Part shown: positions 1-7,094 of the stretch, piece after piece
Numbering within the stretch: the stretch's first letter is position 1
How the letters are laid out: the number at the start of each line of letters is the position of its first letter
Assembly: GCA_005778045.1 (NCBI GenBank)
Contig: SXKQ01000140.1
Location: forward strand, 1 to 32,560
Reading direction: 5' to 3'
Length of the DNA: 32,560 nucleotides
Source: Planctomycetia bacterium
Lineage (GTDB): Bacteria; Planctomycetota; UBA1135; GCA-002686595
Made by a program: the position numbers and the translations under genes
Notes under the pieces: model-generated
The model's database searches: none
What the model was told of the DNA's origin: nothing
The model's input: the letters and a program-made list of their open reading frames with translations, nothing else

Positions 1-2
1 CG

Positions 3-713
3 GCGCCCGTCGAGCCGCCCCGCGCAGTCACGGCCCCCGCGCCGACGAAGCCGCCGCGGCTCGCCGTGCGCGCGGAGCCTGCGGACGACAGCCGCCAACT
101 CGTGCTCGGTACATGCCTTGCCGACACGCCGGACGGCGGCGTCCTGCGCGTGCCCACCGGCGCGATCGTGACACCGCTCGCAGCCGAGGAAGCTCATCGT
201 CGGCGGATCCGCATCGAGCGCGGCGAGCGCGACGCGGGCCGACGCATTGCCGTGGGCTGCGACCATGGCGGTTTCGCGCTCAAGCAGGAAGTGCTCGGCT
301 GGCTGCGCGCTCTCGGCCACCAGCCGGTCGACTTTGGCACGCGCGACGAGAACCCGGTTGACTACCCCGACTTCGCGCGTGCGGTGGCCGAGGCCGTCGC
401 GTCGGGCCAGTGCGAGCTCGGCATCGTGATCGACGGTGCGGGCATCGGCTCGGCGATCGCCGCGAACAAGGTTCCGGGCGTGCGCGCGGCGACGTGCTGC
501 GATGCCGCGATGGCGAAGAATGCGCGCGAGCACAACTACGCCAACGTGCTCTCGCTCGGCGCCAAGATGATTCAGCGCGCGGTCGCGGAAGAGACCGTGC
601 GCACGTTCCTCACGACCGCGCATGGCGAGGCGCGGCATGGCAAGCGTGTCGCGAAGATCACCGAGATCGAGCGGCGCTACCTGAAGAGCCCGCAGGGCGG
701 AGTGCACGCGTGA
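3..713 (+). CDS. rpiB: RpiB-type sugar-phosphate isomerase with N-terminal extension (5' end beyond window)
   Basis: RpiB/LacAB-family isomerase, which interconverts aldose and ketose phosphates such as ribose 5-phosphate and ribulose 5-phosphate. The core begins with [13 protein letters not shown] and continues through [21 protein letters not shown] and [15 protein letters not shown], which is the whole family pattern. The frame is open to the left edge, and those first codons encode a Pro/Ala-rich linker, so the true start probably lies outside; a GTG at 66 is an internal alternative. About 55 residues before the core include [17 protein letters not shown], resembling the ITPEAR-type segment near the N-terminus of EutQ and other microcompartment proteins. 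The catalytic Cys normally found in the CGTGIG loop is Asp here (codon 432-434, IDGAGIG). The stop overlaps the GTG start of the aldolase gene, so the two are translationally coupled. The family is certain; the exact substrate is not. Confidence 0.9.
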   Translation, partial: APVEPPRAVTAPAPTKPPRLAVRAEPADDSRQLVLGTCLADTPDGGVLRVPTGAIVTPLAAEEAHRRRIRIERGERDAGRRIAVGCDHGGFALKQEVLGWLRALGHQPVDFGTRDENPVDYPDFARAVAEAVASGQCELGIVIDGAGIGSAIAANKVPGVRAATCCDAAMAKNAREHNYANVLSLGAKMIQRAVAEETVRTFLTTAHGEARHGKRVAKITEIERRYLKSPQGGVHA

Positions 714-1585
714 AACTGTCGCGGGACATGGGTGCCGGGGAGCTGGAAGCGCTGCTCGTCGAGCTCGGACGACGCATCGTGGAGCACGGGCCGGAGTCGG
801 TGTTCCCGCACGGCAGCGGCGGCGTCGAGGTCGAGTTCTGCCCCGATCGGGCGCGCGAGGTGCTGGCGGCGGGTGCGTGCCGGCTCGGCTACTGCGGCTG
901 CAAGGCGCCCGAGCTCAACACGCTTGCGGCCTACATCGACCACACGCTGCTGAAGCCCGAAGCCACGCTGGCGGAGCTCGACCAGCTGTGCGGCGAGGCG
1001 CTCAAGAACAAGTTCGCGAGCGTGTGCGTCAACGGCGCGCACGTGCGCCGCTGCGCGGAGATCCTCGCCGGTTCCGGCGTGCTCGTCTGCTCGGTGATCG
1101 GCTTCCCGCTCGGCTCGAGCGCGACCGAGGTCAAGTGCTACGAGGCGCGGCGCGCGATCGAGGACGGCGCCTGCGAGATCGACATGGTGATGAACGTCGG
1201 CCTGCTGAAGTCCGGATCGGACGCGGCGGTCGAGCGCGATATCGCGGCCGTGGCGGAGACCTGCCACAAGCTCGGTGCGCGGCTGAAAGTGATTCTCGAG
1301 ACGTGCCTGCTCACCGACGCGGAGAAGGTGCGCGCATGCGAGGCGTCGAAGCGCGCCGGCGCGGACTTCGTGAAGACATCGACGGGCTTCAACAAGGGTG
1401 GCGCGACGGCGGCGGATATCGCGCTGATGCGGCGCACGGTCGGCGATCGCATGGGCGTCAAGGCGTCCGGCGGCGTGCGTGACCAGAAGACGGCGCAGGA
1501 GATGATCGCGGCGGGCGCGACGCGCATCGGCGCCAGCGCCTCGGTGGCGATCGTCAAGGGCGGCGAGTCGAAGTCGAGCTACTAG
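710..1585 (+). CDS. deoC: Deoxyribose-phosphate aldolase with N-terminal extension
   Basis: Class I aldolase of the DeoC family, cleaving 2-deoxyribose 5-phosphate to glyceraldehyde 3-phosphate and acetaldehyde. The core starts near residue 71 ([12 protein letters not shown]). It carries the Schiff-base Lys in DFVKTSTGF (about residue 222), a second Lys in GVKASGGV (about 251) and the Asp in EIDMVMNVG (about 158). At about 291 residues it is some 70 longer than ordinary DeoC. The extra part holds a likely amphipathic helix ([17 protein letters not shown]) and four Cys (about residues 44, 57, 62, 64). The start chosen is GTG 710, overlapping the previous stop as GTGA; ATG 728 is the alternative. 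The volatile aldehyde product and the helix-plus-linker extension fit a microcompartment cargo enzyme. I see no convincing terminator in the 104 bases before the convergent gene. Confidence 0.93.
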   Translation: MKLSRDMGAGELEALLVELGRRIVEHGPESVFPHGSGGVEVEFCPDRAREVLAAGACRLGYCGCKAPELNTLAAYIDHTLLKPEATLAELDQLCGEALKNKFASVCVNGAHVRRCAEILAGSGVLVCSVIGFPLGSSATEVKCYEARRAIEDGACEIDMVMNVGLLKSGSDAAVERDIAAVAETCHKLGARLKVILETCLLTDAEKVRACEASKRAGADFVKTSTGFNKGGATAADIALMRRTVGDRMGVKASGGVRDQKTAQEMIAAGATRIGASASVAIVKGGESKSSY

Positions 1586-1689
1586 CTCGCCGGCCCCACG
1601 CGCTCGCTCGTGGCGCACGTTCCGTCCCCGGTGTCGCAGCGCCTGCTTGCAGGAGGCTTCGGATCGCGAGGCGTCGCAATCGAGCGGGT

Positions 1690-3213
1690 TCAACCGCGGG
1701 AGAAGCGCGCGCGCAGCTGCGCGGCAGCCCCGACGATCGACGCGAGCTTGCGCTGGGCGATCGAGGCGGACGCAAGCGGGTTGTCCGCGAAGGTGGCGAA
1801 GCCGCAGTCGGGGTTGAGCAGCACGCGCTCGGCCCCGAGCAGCTCGACGAGCGGCCCGATCCGAGCGCAGATCTCGTCCGGGGTCTCGACCTCGGCGCGC
1901 TTCTGGTTCACCGCGCCGATGCCGATGCGCTTGTCGCGCGGGAGCTGCGCCAAGAGGCGCCCGTCGCCTGCGCGCGGGGTGCACAGCTCGAGGACCAGCG
2001 TGCCGACGGGCGCGCGCGCGAGGATCGGGAGCAGGGGAGTGTAGTCGCCGTGCAGGGCGACGCTCTCGTCGGGCGACCAGTTTCCGCGACAGACGTGCAG
2101 GCCGATGCGCTCGCGCGGGAAGCCCTCGGCAAGCTCCGCGAGCAGTCGTTCCGCGAAGGCGAGCTCCGCCGGAGTTTCGAGCTTTTCGCCAAGCGCGCCG
2201 CACATGAACGTGCGCCGCTCGCGCGCGTGGCCAAAGACCACTTCGCTGAGCACGGGCTCGTCGAACTGCACGAGCGCGACGCCGGCCGCAAGCAGCTCCG
2301 CGAGTTCCTCGCGCAGCACGCGTACGACATCGCGCGCGAGCGCCTCGCGATCGGCGTACGCGCGATCGGAGATGCACTCCATCCACATCGTGCGCGTCAG
2401 CAGGTACGGGCCGGGCAGCGCGACCTTCACCGGCTTGGCGGAGAGCGACGCGAGGAACTTGGCTTCGTGCACCGCCAGCGATCGTGAGCGTCCCAGCGGA
2501 CCGAACACCGCGGGGTGACGCACCTTGCTCGCGGGCACGTCGAGCGCGCGCAGCTCGCGCTCGAACTCCGCCGGGTCGTCGACGTAGGGGAGTAGGTCGG
2601 TGATCGGGATCAGCTGGCAGTTGTCGAGCAGGCCGCCTACGAAGCTCGCGTAGTTGTCGCGGCGCTGCTCGCCGTCGGTGAGCACGTCGACGCCTGCGCG
2701 CAGCTGCGCATCGACGCACAGGCGCACGGCGTCCTCGCATGCGGCCTCGAACAGCGCGTCGTCGAGGCGACCTTCGAGGTGACGGTGCAGCGCATCGAGC
2801 AGCCACGCGGGCCGCGGCCAGCTGCCGATACCCATGACAGCGAGCGGCTGGATCGCGGGCGCAGGCGCAGGCGCGGGCAGCGAGGCGGGGATGCGCACCG
2901 GCACGACGGGCTGGCGCAGGGGCATCGCGCGCGCATCGCCGACCGGCTTCGCGCGCGCTGGATCGAACTTGCCCTTCGCGACGAGGAAGCTGTGCTCGCG
3001 CCCCGACTTCACGTGGCTCACGAGCTCGTTGCCCGTCAGCCGGCACCACGCGGGCAGGTCCTCGGGCACCGAGATCTCCGTCGAGCGGATCTCGAGCAAA
3101 TCGCCCGCCTCGAGCGGGTCGATGTGCTTGCGGATGAGCAGCAGGAGCCCGCTGCCGCAGTCGAGATCGCCGCCGTCGAAGCTCGTCTTCGGCGCAAAAA
3201 GGTGCCCGCTCAC
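1690..3213 (-). CDS. TusA-like domain fused to MetE-type methionine synthase domain
   Basis: Two-domain protein of 507 residues. Residues 1 to about 85 are TusA-like, with DLDCGSG (Cys19) in place of the usual Cys-Pro start and the conserved EDLPAWCRLTGNELV stretch. A Pro/Ala linker (about 108-122) leads to a UROD/MetE-type barrel from about residue 124 (GIGSWPRP) to the end. The MetE zinc ligands are present: His373 and Cys375 in GLHVCRGN, Glu409 in LELCTP, and Cys470 in NPDCGF. The long N-terminal half of classical MetE is absent, as in the short folate-independent 'core MetE' proteins, so the methyl donor may be a corrinoid protein rather than methyl-tetrahydrofolate. The GTG start follows a strong GAGGAAGG site. 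It is the last gene of a TusA-DsrE-fusion operon, 10 bases after the DsrE gene. Methyl transfer to homocysteine or another thiol is likely; the TusA fusion is unusual. Confidence 0.85.
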   Translation of the reverse strand: MSGHLFAPKTSFDGGDLDCGSGLLLLIRKHIDPLEAGDLLEIRSTEISVPEDLPAWCRLTGNELVSHVKSGREHSFLVAKGKFDPARAKPVGDARAMPLRQPVVPVRIPASLPAPAPAPAIQPLAVMGIGSWPRPAWLLDALHRHLEGRLDDALFEAACEDAVRLCVDAQLRAGVDVLTDGEQRRDNYASFVGGLLDNCQLIPITDLLPYVDDPAEFERELRALDVPASKVRHPAVFGPLGRSRSLAVHEAKFLASLSAKPVKVALPGPYLLTRTMWMECISDRAYADREALARDVVRVLREELAELLAAGVALVQFDEPVLSEVVFGHARERRTFMCGALGEKLETPAELAFAERLLAELAEGFPRERIGLHVCRGNWSPDESVALHGDYTPLLPILARAPVGTLVLELCTPRAGDGRLLAQLPRDKRIGIGAVNQKRAEVETPDEICARIGPLVELLGAERVLLNPDCGFATFADNPLASASIAQRKLASIVGAAAQLRARFSRG

Positions 3214-3223
3214 GCGGCCTTCC

Positions 3224-3583
3224 TCAGTAGGAGACGCAGGGCGAGCCGCCGGCGAGGAACTCGACCAGCTTTGCGCCTCCGACGATCGTCGCGCCCGCGA
3301 CCAGCTTCGTCTCGTCGAGTCCGCGCTTCTTGAAGCAGGGCGAGCAGACGTAAATCTTCCCGCCGGCCGCCACGAACTTCGCCATCAGCTCGGCTAGCGG
3401 CGCGAAGCCCTCCTCGCGGATGTCTTCGGCGTAGCCGGGGACCGCGAGCCGCACGGCCTCGGTCGAGAGGAACACCAGCGTCTCCTGCTCGGAGCCGGCG
3501 GCGGCGTTGGCGACGACGAAGGCCACGGTGGCCTTGTCGCAGTTGTCCTTGGCGGCAGTCAGCGAAACGCAGAAACGGCCCAT
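3224..3583 (-). CDS. DsrE-family sulfur-relay protein
   Basis: Small 119-residue protein of the DsrE/DsrF-like fold, a cytoplasmic family that carries or reduces sulfur as Cys-persulfide. The conserved features are a Rossmann-like start with FVVANAAAGSEQETLVFLSTEAV, which matches the family's opening strand and helix, and a CSPCFKKRG motif whose first Cys corresponds to the active Cys region in DsrE-like proteins. A further Cys lies near the end (SPCVSY). It starts at ATG 3583, one base after the stop of the TusA-like gene, and ends 10 bases before the TusA-MetE fusion, so all three are probably co-transcribed. DsrE proteins commonly exchange sulfur with TusA proteins, which fits both neighbours. 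Which sulfur pathway is served is not shown. Confidence 0.85.
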   Translation of the reverse strand: MGRFCVSLTAAKDNCDKATVAFVVANAAAGSEQETLVFLSTEAVRLAVPGYAEDIREEGFAPLAELMAKFVAAGGKIYVCSPCFKKRGLDETKLVAGATIVGGAKLVEFLAGGSPCVSY

Positions 3584-3584
3584 G

Positions 3585-3842
3585 TCAGTTCTCCTTGCGA
3601 CGGATGCAGTAGACGGGATGCGCGGCGTACACGAGCGTGTGGCCCGTCATACCGCACCATGCAGGCAGGTCCTCGCGCGCGCCCGGATCGTTCGCGACGA
3701 GGCGCAGCACCTGTCCCGCGGCGAGCGCACGCAGGCGCAGCCGTAGGTCGATCACGAGCTCTCCGCAGCCCAGATCGCCGGCATCCCAGCGATCGTCGGC
3801 TTGGGTTTCGTGGTTCGAAGGCACTGGACGAGAGATTAGCAA
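3585..3842 (-). CDS. TusA-like sulfur carrier protein
   Basis: An 85-residue TusA/SirA-like protein, first gene of the sulfur operon. It shows DLGCGELVIDLRLRLRAL followed by GQVLRLVANDPGAREDLPAW, matching the TusA strand-helix-strand order, and ends with a short strand (VYCIRRKEN). The Cys that would carry the persulfide is kept, but the Pro that normally follows it is Gly, as in the TusA domain of the downstream fusion (Cys-Gly in both). The start is TTG 3842, preceded by GGAG at a normal distance; a GTG at 3824 is possible but lacks a binding site. Spacing to the DsrE gene is one base. Function as a sulfur donor is inferred from family and operon. Confidence 0.8.
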   Translation of the reverse strand: MLISRPVPSNHETQADDRWDAGDLGCGELVIDLRLRLRALAAGQVLRLVANDPGAREDLPAWCGMTGHTLVYAAHPVYCIRRKEN

Positions 3843-3885
3843 CGCGCGCTCCGGCCCGCGCCAGTGTGCGCGACGGATACGAAAG

Positions 3886-3921
3886 CGCGCCGTGCGCCGG
3901 GGGGGGCCGGCGCACGGCGCG
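3886..3921 (-). terminator. Strong intrinsic terminator after the 3936-5360 porin gene
   Basis: A perfect 15-bp GC-rich inverted repeat (arms 3886-3900 and 3907-3921) with a six-base G loop (C on the transcribed strand). On the minus strand it begins 14 bases past the porin stop codon and is followed by a short T run (CTTTCG). A purine-rich stretch precedes it. This is the clearest terminator in the window and separates the porin transcript from the sulfur operon. Confidence 0.8.
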
Positions 3922-3935
3922 TCTTCTCTCCAGTC

Positions 3936-5360
3936 TCAGAACGTGAAGATCATGCCGATGTACAGGAAGTCGATGTCGTCGGCCTCGCCGGTCTCCGCGA
4001 CGGCGGAGCCGGTGAACACGTGGCTGTAGCCGCCGTAGAGATCGAGGTGGCGGTAGAGGCGGTGCTGCACGAGCAGGTCGAGCTCCTCGCCGATGTGAGT
4101 CGAGTCGAAGCCGCCCGCGGGAGCGCTGCGCGATTCCGTGCCATTGAGCTGGTAGATCGCGTCCTGATCGCTCATCAGGTTGAGCGTGTGAAGCGTCAGC
4201 GTGACGGTCGTCGCGGGGCTCGGCTTGATGCTCGCGCCCACGTGCGCGGCCGCGATGTTCTGGCGCGAGACCGTGTCGGCGTAGCCGAGGTACAGGTGGC
4301 CGAGCGGGTAGAGCTGGTAGAAGGTCTCGACGTCACCGCCCGGCTTGCGGTCGCCGCTGGCGAGATCGAGGCCGGCGAAGATGCGCGGCGAGAGCGACTG
4401 GGTATCGGGCTTCCAGCCAGCCACCCCCGAGAGGAACCATGCGTTGACGTCCGCGTCGCCGATCTCGCCGACCTGCCAGCCGCCCTCGACTTCCCAGTCG
4501 CCGCGTTCGGCGAAGGTACCCCAGCTGCGACCGCCGAGCGTGTGGCGGCGCTCGTCGCCCGGCGCGGTGCCATTGATGGCGACGTTGGCCCGCGTCGTGC
4601 CGAGTACGTACAGGTCGAGCCCCGCGCCACCGGGCTGCGGAGCGCGGGTGGCGTAGACGCCGTAGAGCGAGCGATCCTCGTCGGGCGCGTTCGGTTCGGT
4701 CTTGTCGACGGGCACATACCACGTCAGCAGGCCGTTGACCGCCCAGCCACCGTGGTTCCACAGGCCCGTGAAGCCATCCCAGCGGTTGAGCGTGTTGGCC
4801 CACGGCAGCGAGCTCACGAGGCGCTGGTTGCCGAAGCCGAAGCTCTGGCGCCCCGTGCGCAGGCGCAGCTTGTCGTCGCCGAGCTTGGCCTTCAGGTCGA
4901 ACCACGCCTGCTGGAACTCGAATGTGTCCATGTCCGTGATGCGCCGTCCGCCCTGCAGGTCGCGGTCGGTGCACTGCGCCGTCATGAGCTCGATGTAGGC
5001 GCGCAGGTGCTCGCCGACCGTGAGGTCGCCGTGCGCGAGCATGCGCGACACGATGAAGTTGTCGCTGTTCTGCGACGGCACGCCGCTCGGGGAGAGGCCC
5101 CCGAATCCGAAGCCGTCCCAGTTCTCGTCGCGGGCCTCGATGCGCGCCCCGAGCGAGAGCCAGCTCGCGTCGCCGAGCTGCATGTGCTTGAGCGGGTCGA
5201 AGGTGTCGCCGCCCTGGGTCTCGACGAACTTGGACCAGTCCTCGTCCTGCCGCAGCAGCTTGTAGCCGGGGAGCTCGGGCGTGGACGGCATCGGCTGGGC
5301 TTGGCCGAAGGCGACGGAGGCAAAGGCGAGGATCGACAGGGGGGCGGCGGCGCGCTTCAT
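3936..5360 (-). CDS. Alginate-export-type outer-membrane beta-barrel porin
   Basis: Predicted outer-membrane channel of about 474 residues, resembling the alginate-export (AlgE/PF13372) family. The start ATG 5360 follows an AGGAAG site and begins a signal peptide (MKRAAAPLSILAFASVAFGQ). An upstream in-frame start at 5486 would add 42 Pro/Arg-rich residues before the signal peptide and is unlikely. Typical family features are the early LSLGARIEARDENWD strand, the RTGRQSFGFGNQRLV strand with DGF following, alternating aromatic beta strands throughout, and a final strand ending in Phe (FLYIGMIFTF), the barrel-assembly signal. It lies downstream of a vanadium haloperoxidase and an OprP-like porin on the same strand and ends at a strong terminator. 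The transported solute is unknown; alginate itself is only one member's substrate. Confidence 0.82.
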   Translation of the reverse strand: MKRAAAPLSILAFASVAFGQAQPMPSTPELPGYKLLRQDEDWSKFVETQGGDTFDPLKHMQLGDASWLSLGARIEARDENWDGFGFGGLSPSGVPSQNSDNFIVSRMLAHGDLTVGEHLRAYIELMTAQCTDRDLQGGRRITDMDTFEFQQAWFDLKAKLGDDKLRLRTGRQSFGFGNQRLVSSLPWANTLNRWDGFTGLWNHGGWAVNGLLTWYVPVDKTEPNAPDEDRSLYGVYATRAPQPGGAGLDLYVLGTTRANVAINGTAPGDERRHTLGGRSWGTFAERGDWEVEGGWQVGEIGDADVNAWFLSGVAGWKPDTQSLSPRIFAGLDLASGDRKPGGDVETFYQLYPLGHLYLGYADTVSRQNIAAAHVGASIKPSPATTVTLTLHTLNLMSDQDAIYQLNGTESRSAPAGGFDSTHIGEELDLLVQHRLYRHLDLYGGYSHVFTGSAVAETGEADDIDFLYIGMIFTF

Positions 5361-5415
5361 CGGGGGCTTCCTGGGTAAGGTCGGGCGCACCTCGGCAACT
5401 CTCGTTCCAGCTTGC

Positions 5416-5424
5416 GGGGGGGGG
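5416..5424. repeat. Homopolymeric tract of nine G in the porin upstream region
   Basis: Nine consecutive G (C on the minus strand) lie 56-64 bases upstream of the porin start codon at 5360. Runs of this length are prone to slipped-strand length change. Its place between the haloperoxidase stop and the porin start puts it in the presumed 5' leader or promoter. Confidence 0.6.
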
Positions 5425-5505
5425 CGGCACGGCAAGGCGCGGGGCGCAGTACGCGCAGGATCTACGCTCGGGGTCGCAGGGATCACGCGCCAATCTCCCG
5501 CCCCC

Positions 5506-5522
5506 GCCCCGCCCGTCGGGGC
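5506..5522 (-). terminator. Candidate hairpin after the haloperoxidase gene
   Basis: A 6-bp stem (GCCCCG/CGGGGC) with a five-base loop begins 4 bases past the haloperoxidase stop codon on the minus strand. There is no T run, so it may be a weak or factor-assisted terminator or simply GC-rich sequence. Confidence 0.35.
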
Positions 5523-5525
5523 CGC

Positions 5526-7004
5526 TCAGCGCGGAAGCGCGGTGCCGTTCCAGAAGGCCTCGTAGCGGGGCCAGGACCAGGTGGCCAGCTCGCGACCGAC
5601 TCGCAGGCCGACGTCGTTGTCGATCGGGATGTGGTAGCCGCCCATGGCGCGCGAGCGCGCGGCCATTCCCGCAGTGCCGGAGAAGGTCGGCAGGTCGAGC
5701 TCCACGATTTCGCCCGGATCGGTCTCGGTGAGCGCGCAGCAGCTGCGGCGCTCGACGGCCCCGTAGGCGTCGCTGCCCGTGAAAAGCTCGAGGATCTTCG
5801 CGCAGGCGCCGCTGACAGTCGCGTGACCGCTCGTATAGCCGGGGAACGGCGGCGTGATGAACACGTACGGCGAGTAGGGGTGCCACTCCTCCGCGGCCAC
5901 CTCGACGAAGCCGCCCTGCGGTCCGGTCCAGCCCGTCACGCGCTGGCCCTTGTAGTAATGGCGCACCAGCGTCCACGGCCGCGACGTGTCGTAGATGCGC
6001 TTGGTCTCCCAGCACGAGATGAACGCGTCGAACGCGGTGTTGGCAATCGCGAAGTAGAGCTTCACGTCCTCGTCGAGCCCGTGGCGATCGCGGCGCGACA
6101 CATCCTGCGCGAAGCGCAGCCAGTGGCCGCTCTGCCCGGTCGAGCGCGGGCCATCGCGCATGAACTCGACCACGGCCTTCTCCTCGGACGTGAGCTCGCG
6201 TTGGAGCGCGAGGACCTCGTCGACCTGAGCGCGCAGGAGCTGGTCGTCCGTCTTGGTCGTGGGCGGAGGCTCCGGCCGGAACTGCGCGGCGCTCTCGAGC
6301 ACGAAGGGCTTCACCTGAAACCAGTGCGGAGTGAGGAACCCAGGCGTGAAGCGCGTGCCGTCGGGGCGCGTGAACGTGATCGGCTGCCAGCGATCGGGAT
6401 CGACGATCGTGTCGGCCGCGTTGACCGGCGCGTAGCCCGTGAAGTCGGAGTAGGGCTTGCCACTCGAGCCCGGAGCATCCCCGAACTGGTTCGCGCCGTC
6501 GCTGCGCCGATACGCGAGCACCGCGTGGGCCGCGAGGTTGCCCACGCCGAGCGGCGTCGACGGGTCGATCGAATCGTTGGTCGGGTCGGCGCCGAGTGCG
6601 CAGGCCTGCTCCGCGAGCCACTGCGCATCGTCCGGATAGACGCCGACCAGCGCTCGATAGCTCGCCTGCGCGAGCGCGCGCTCCTTGTTCGCGAGCGTGC
6701 GCTCGGCGGGCGGCCGGCGCAGGTTGACGCCAAGGCGCGAGCCTACCGCGAGGTCGTCGTAGGCGGCCCACGCGTCGAACATGGCCGTGGCCCAGATCGC
6801 CATTTGGCGCGAGAAAATCGTGGGGCGCGCGCCGAAGCGATCAACGTCGCGACCCGCGACTTCCTGCACGAGATCGAGCCAGCGCGACGCCGCGCTCGCG
6901 TGCGAATCCGCGGCTGGATCTTGGTGGAGCAGGCGATCGGGCCGCGGCGCGGCGCAGGCGCCGACGAGGGCCAGAAAGAGCGCGACGAGCTTGCGTGCGT
7001 GCAT
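5526..7004 (-). CDS. Vanadium-dependent haloperoxidase / PAP2-fold lipoprotein
   Basis: A 492-residue protein of the vanadium haloperoxidase branch of the PAP2 superfamily, which oxidises halides with hydrogen peroxide using bound vanadate. All vanadate-pocket motifs are present with the spacing of fungal chloroperoxidase: Lys335 and Arg342 in KRIYDTSRP, Ser-Gly-His394 in FPGYTSGHAT, and Arg452 with axial His458 in SRAMGGYHIPID. Phe387 occupies the place of the Phe found in chloroperoxidase. The start ATG 7004 begins a lipoprotein-type signal (MHARKLVALFLALVGAC, Cys at about 17), so the enzyme is probably lipid-anchored outside the cytoplasm; starting at 7073 would bury this signal. It is flanked on the same strand by two outer-membrane channels. 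Halide preference, or acid phosphatase activity instead, cannot be decided from sequence. Confidence 0.85.
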   Translation of the reverse strand: MHARKLVALFLALVGACAAPRPDRLLHQDPAADSHASAASRWLDLVQEVAGRDVDRFGARPTIFSRQMAIWATAMFDAWAAYDDLAVGSRLGVNLRRPPAERTLANKERALAQASYRALVGVYPDDAQWLAEQACALGADPTNDSIDPSTPLGVGNLAAHAVLAYRRSDGANQFGDAPGSSGKPYSDFTGYAPVNAADTIVDPDRWQPITFTRPDGTRFTPGFLTPHWFQVKPFVLESAAQFRPEPPPTTKTDDQLLRAQVDEVLALQRELTSEEKAVVEFMRDGPRSTGQSGHWLRFAQDVSRRDRHGLDEDVKLYFAIANTAFDAFISCWETKRIYDTSRPWTLVRHYYKGQRVTGWTGPQGGFVEVAAEEWHPYSPYVFITPPFPGYTSGHATVSGACAKILELFTGSDAYGAVERRSCCALTETDPGEIVELDLPTFSGTAGMAARSRAMGGYHIPIDNDVGLRVGRELATWSWPRYEAFWNGTALPR

Positions 7005-7062
7005 GGCAGGACAGTGGCCCGCGAGCGCACCAAGCGCCCGCAGGCCACAGAAGCTAGCAATC

Positions 7063-7086
7063 CCCGTGCCCATCTCAGGTCACGGG
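7063..7086 (-). terminator. Candidate hairpin after the OprP-like porin
   Basis: Inverted repeat CCCGTG/CACGGG, extendable by two pairs across a one-base bulge, 9 bases past the porin stop on the minus strand. No T run is seen. Confidence 0.35.
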
Positions 7087-7094
7087 ACAAGCTC

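Noticed and set aside
1586..1689. Terminator hairpin CCTG/CAGG between deoC and the MetE fusion
   Set aside because: Only a 4-bp stem with a 4-base loop and no T run; not better than chance in this sequence.
677..3049. Long minus-strand open frame overlapping deoC and the MetE fusion
   Set aside because: Arg/Ala-rich shadow of the real genes in another frame; no domain, and the overlapping genes have clear motifs.
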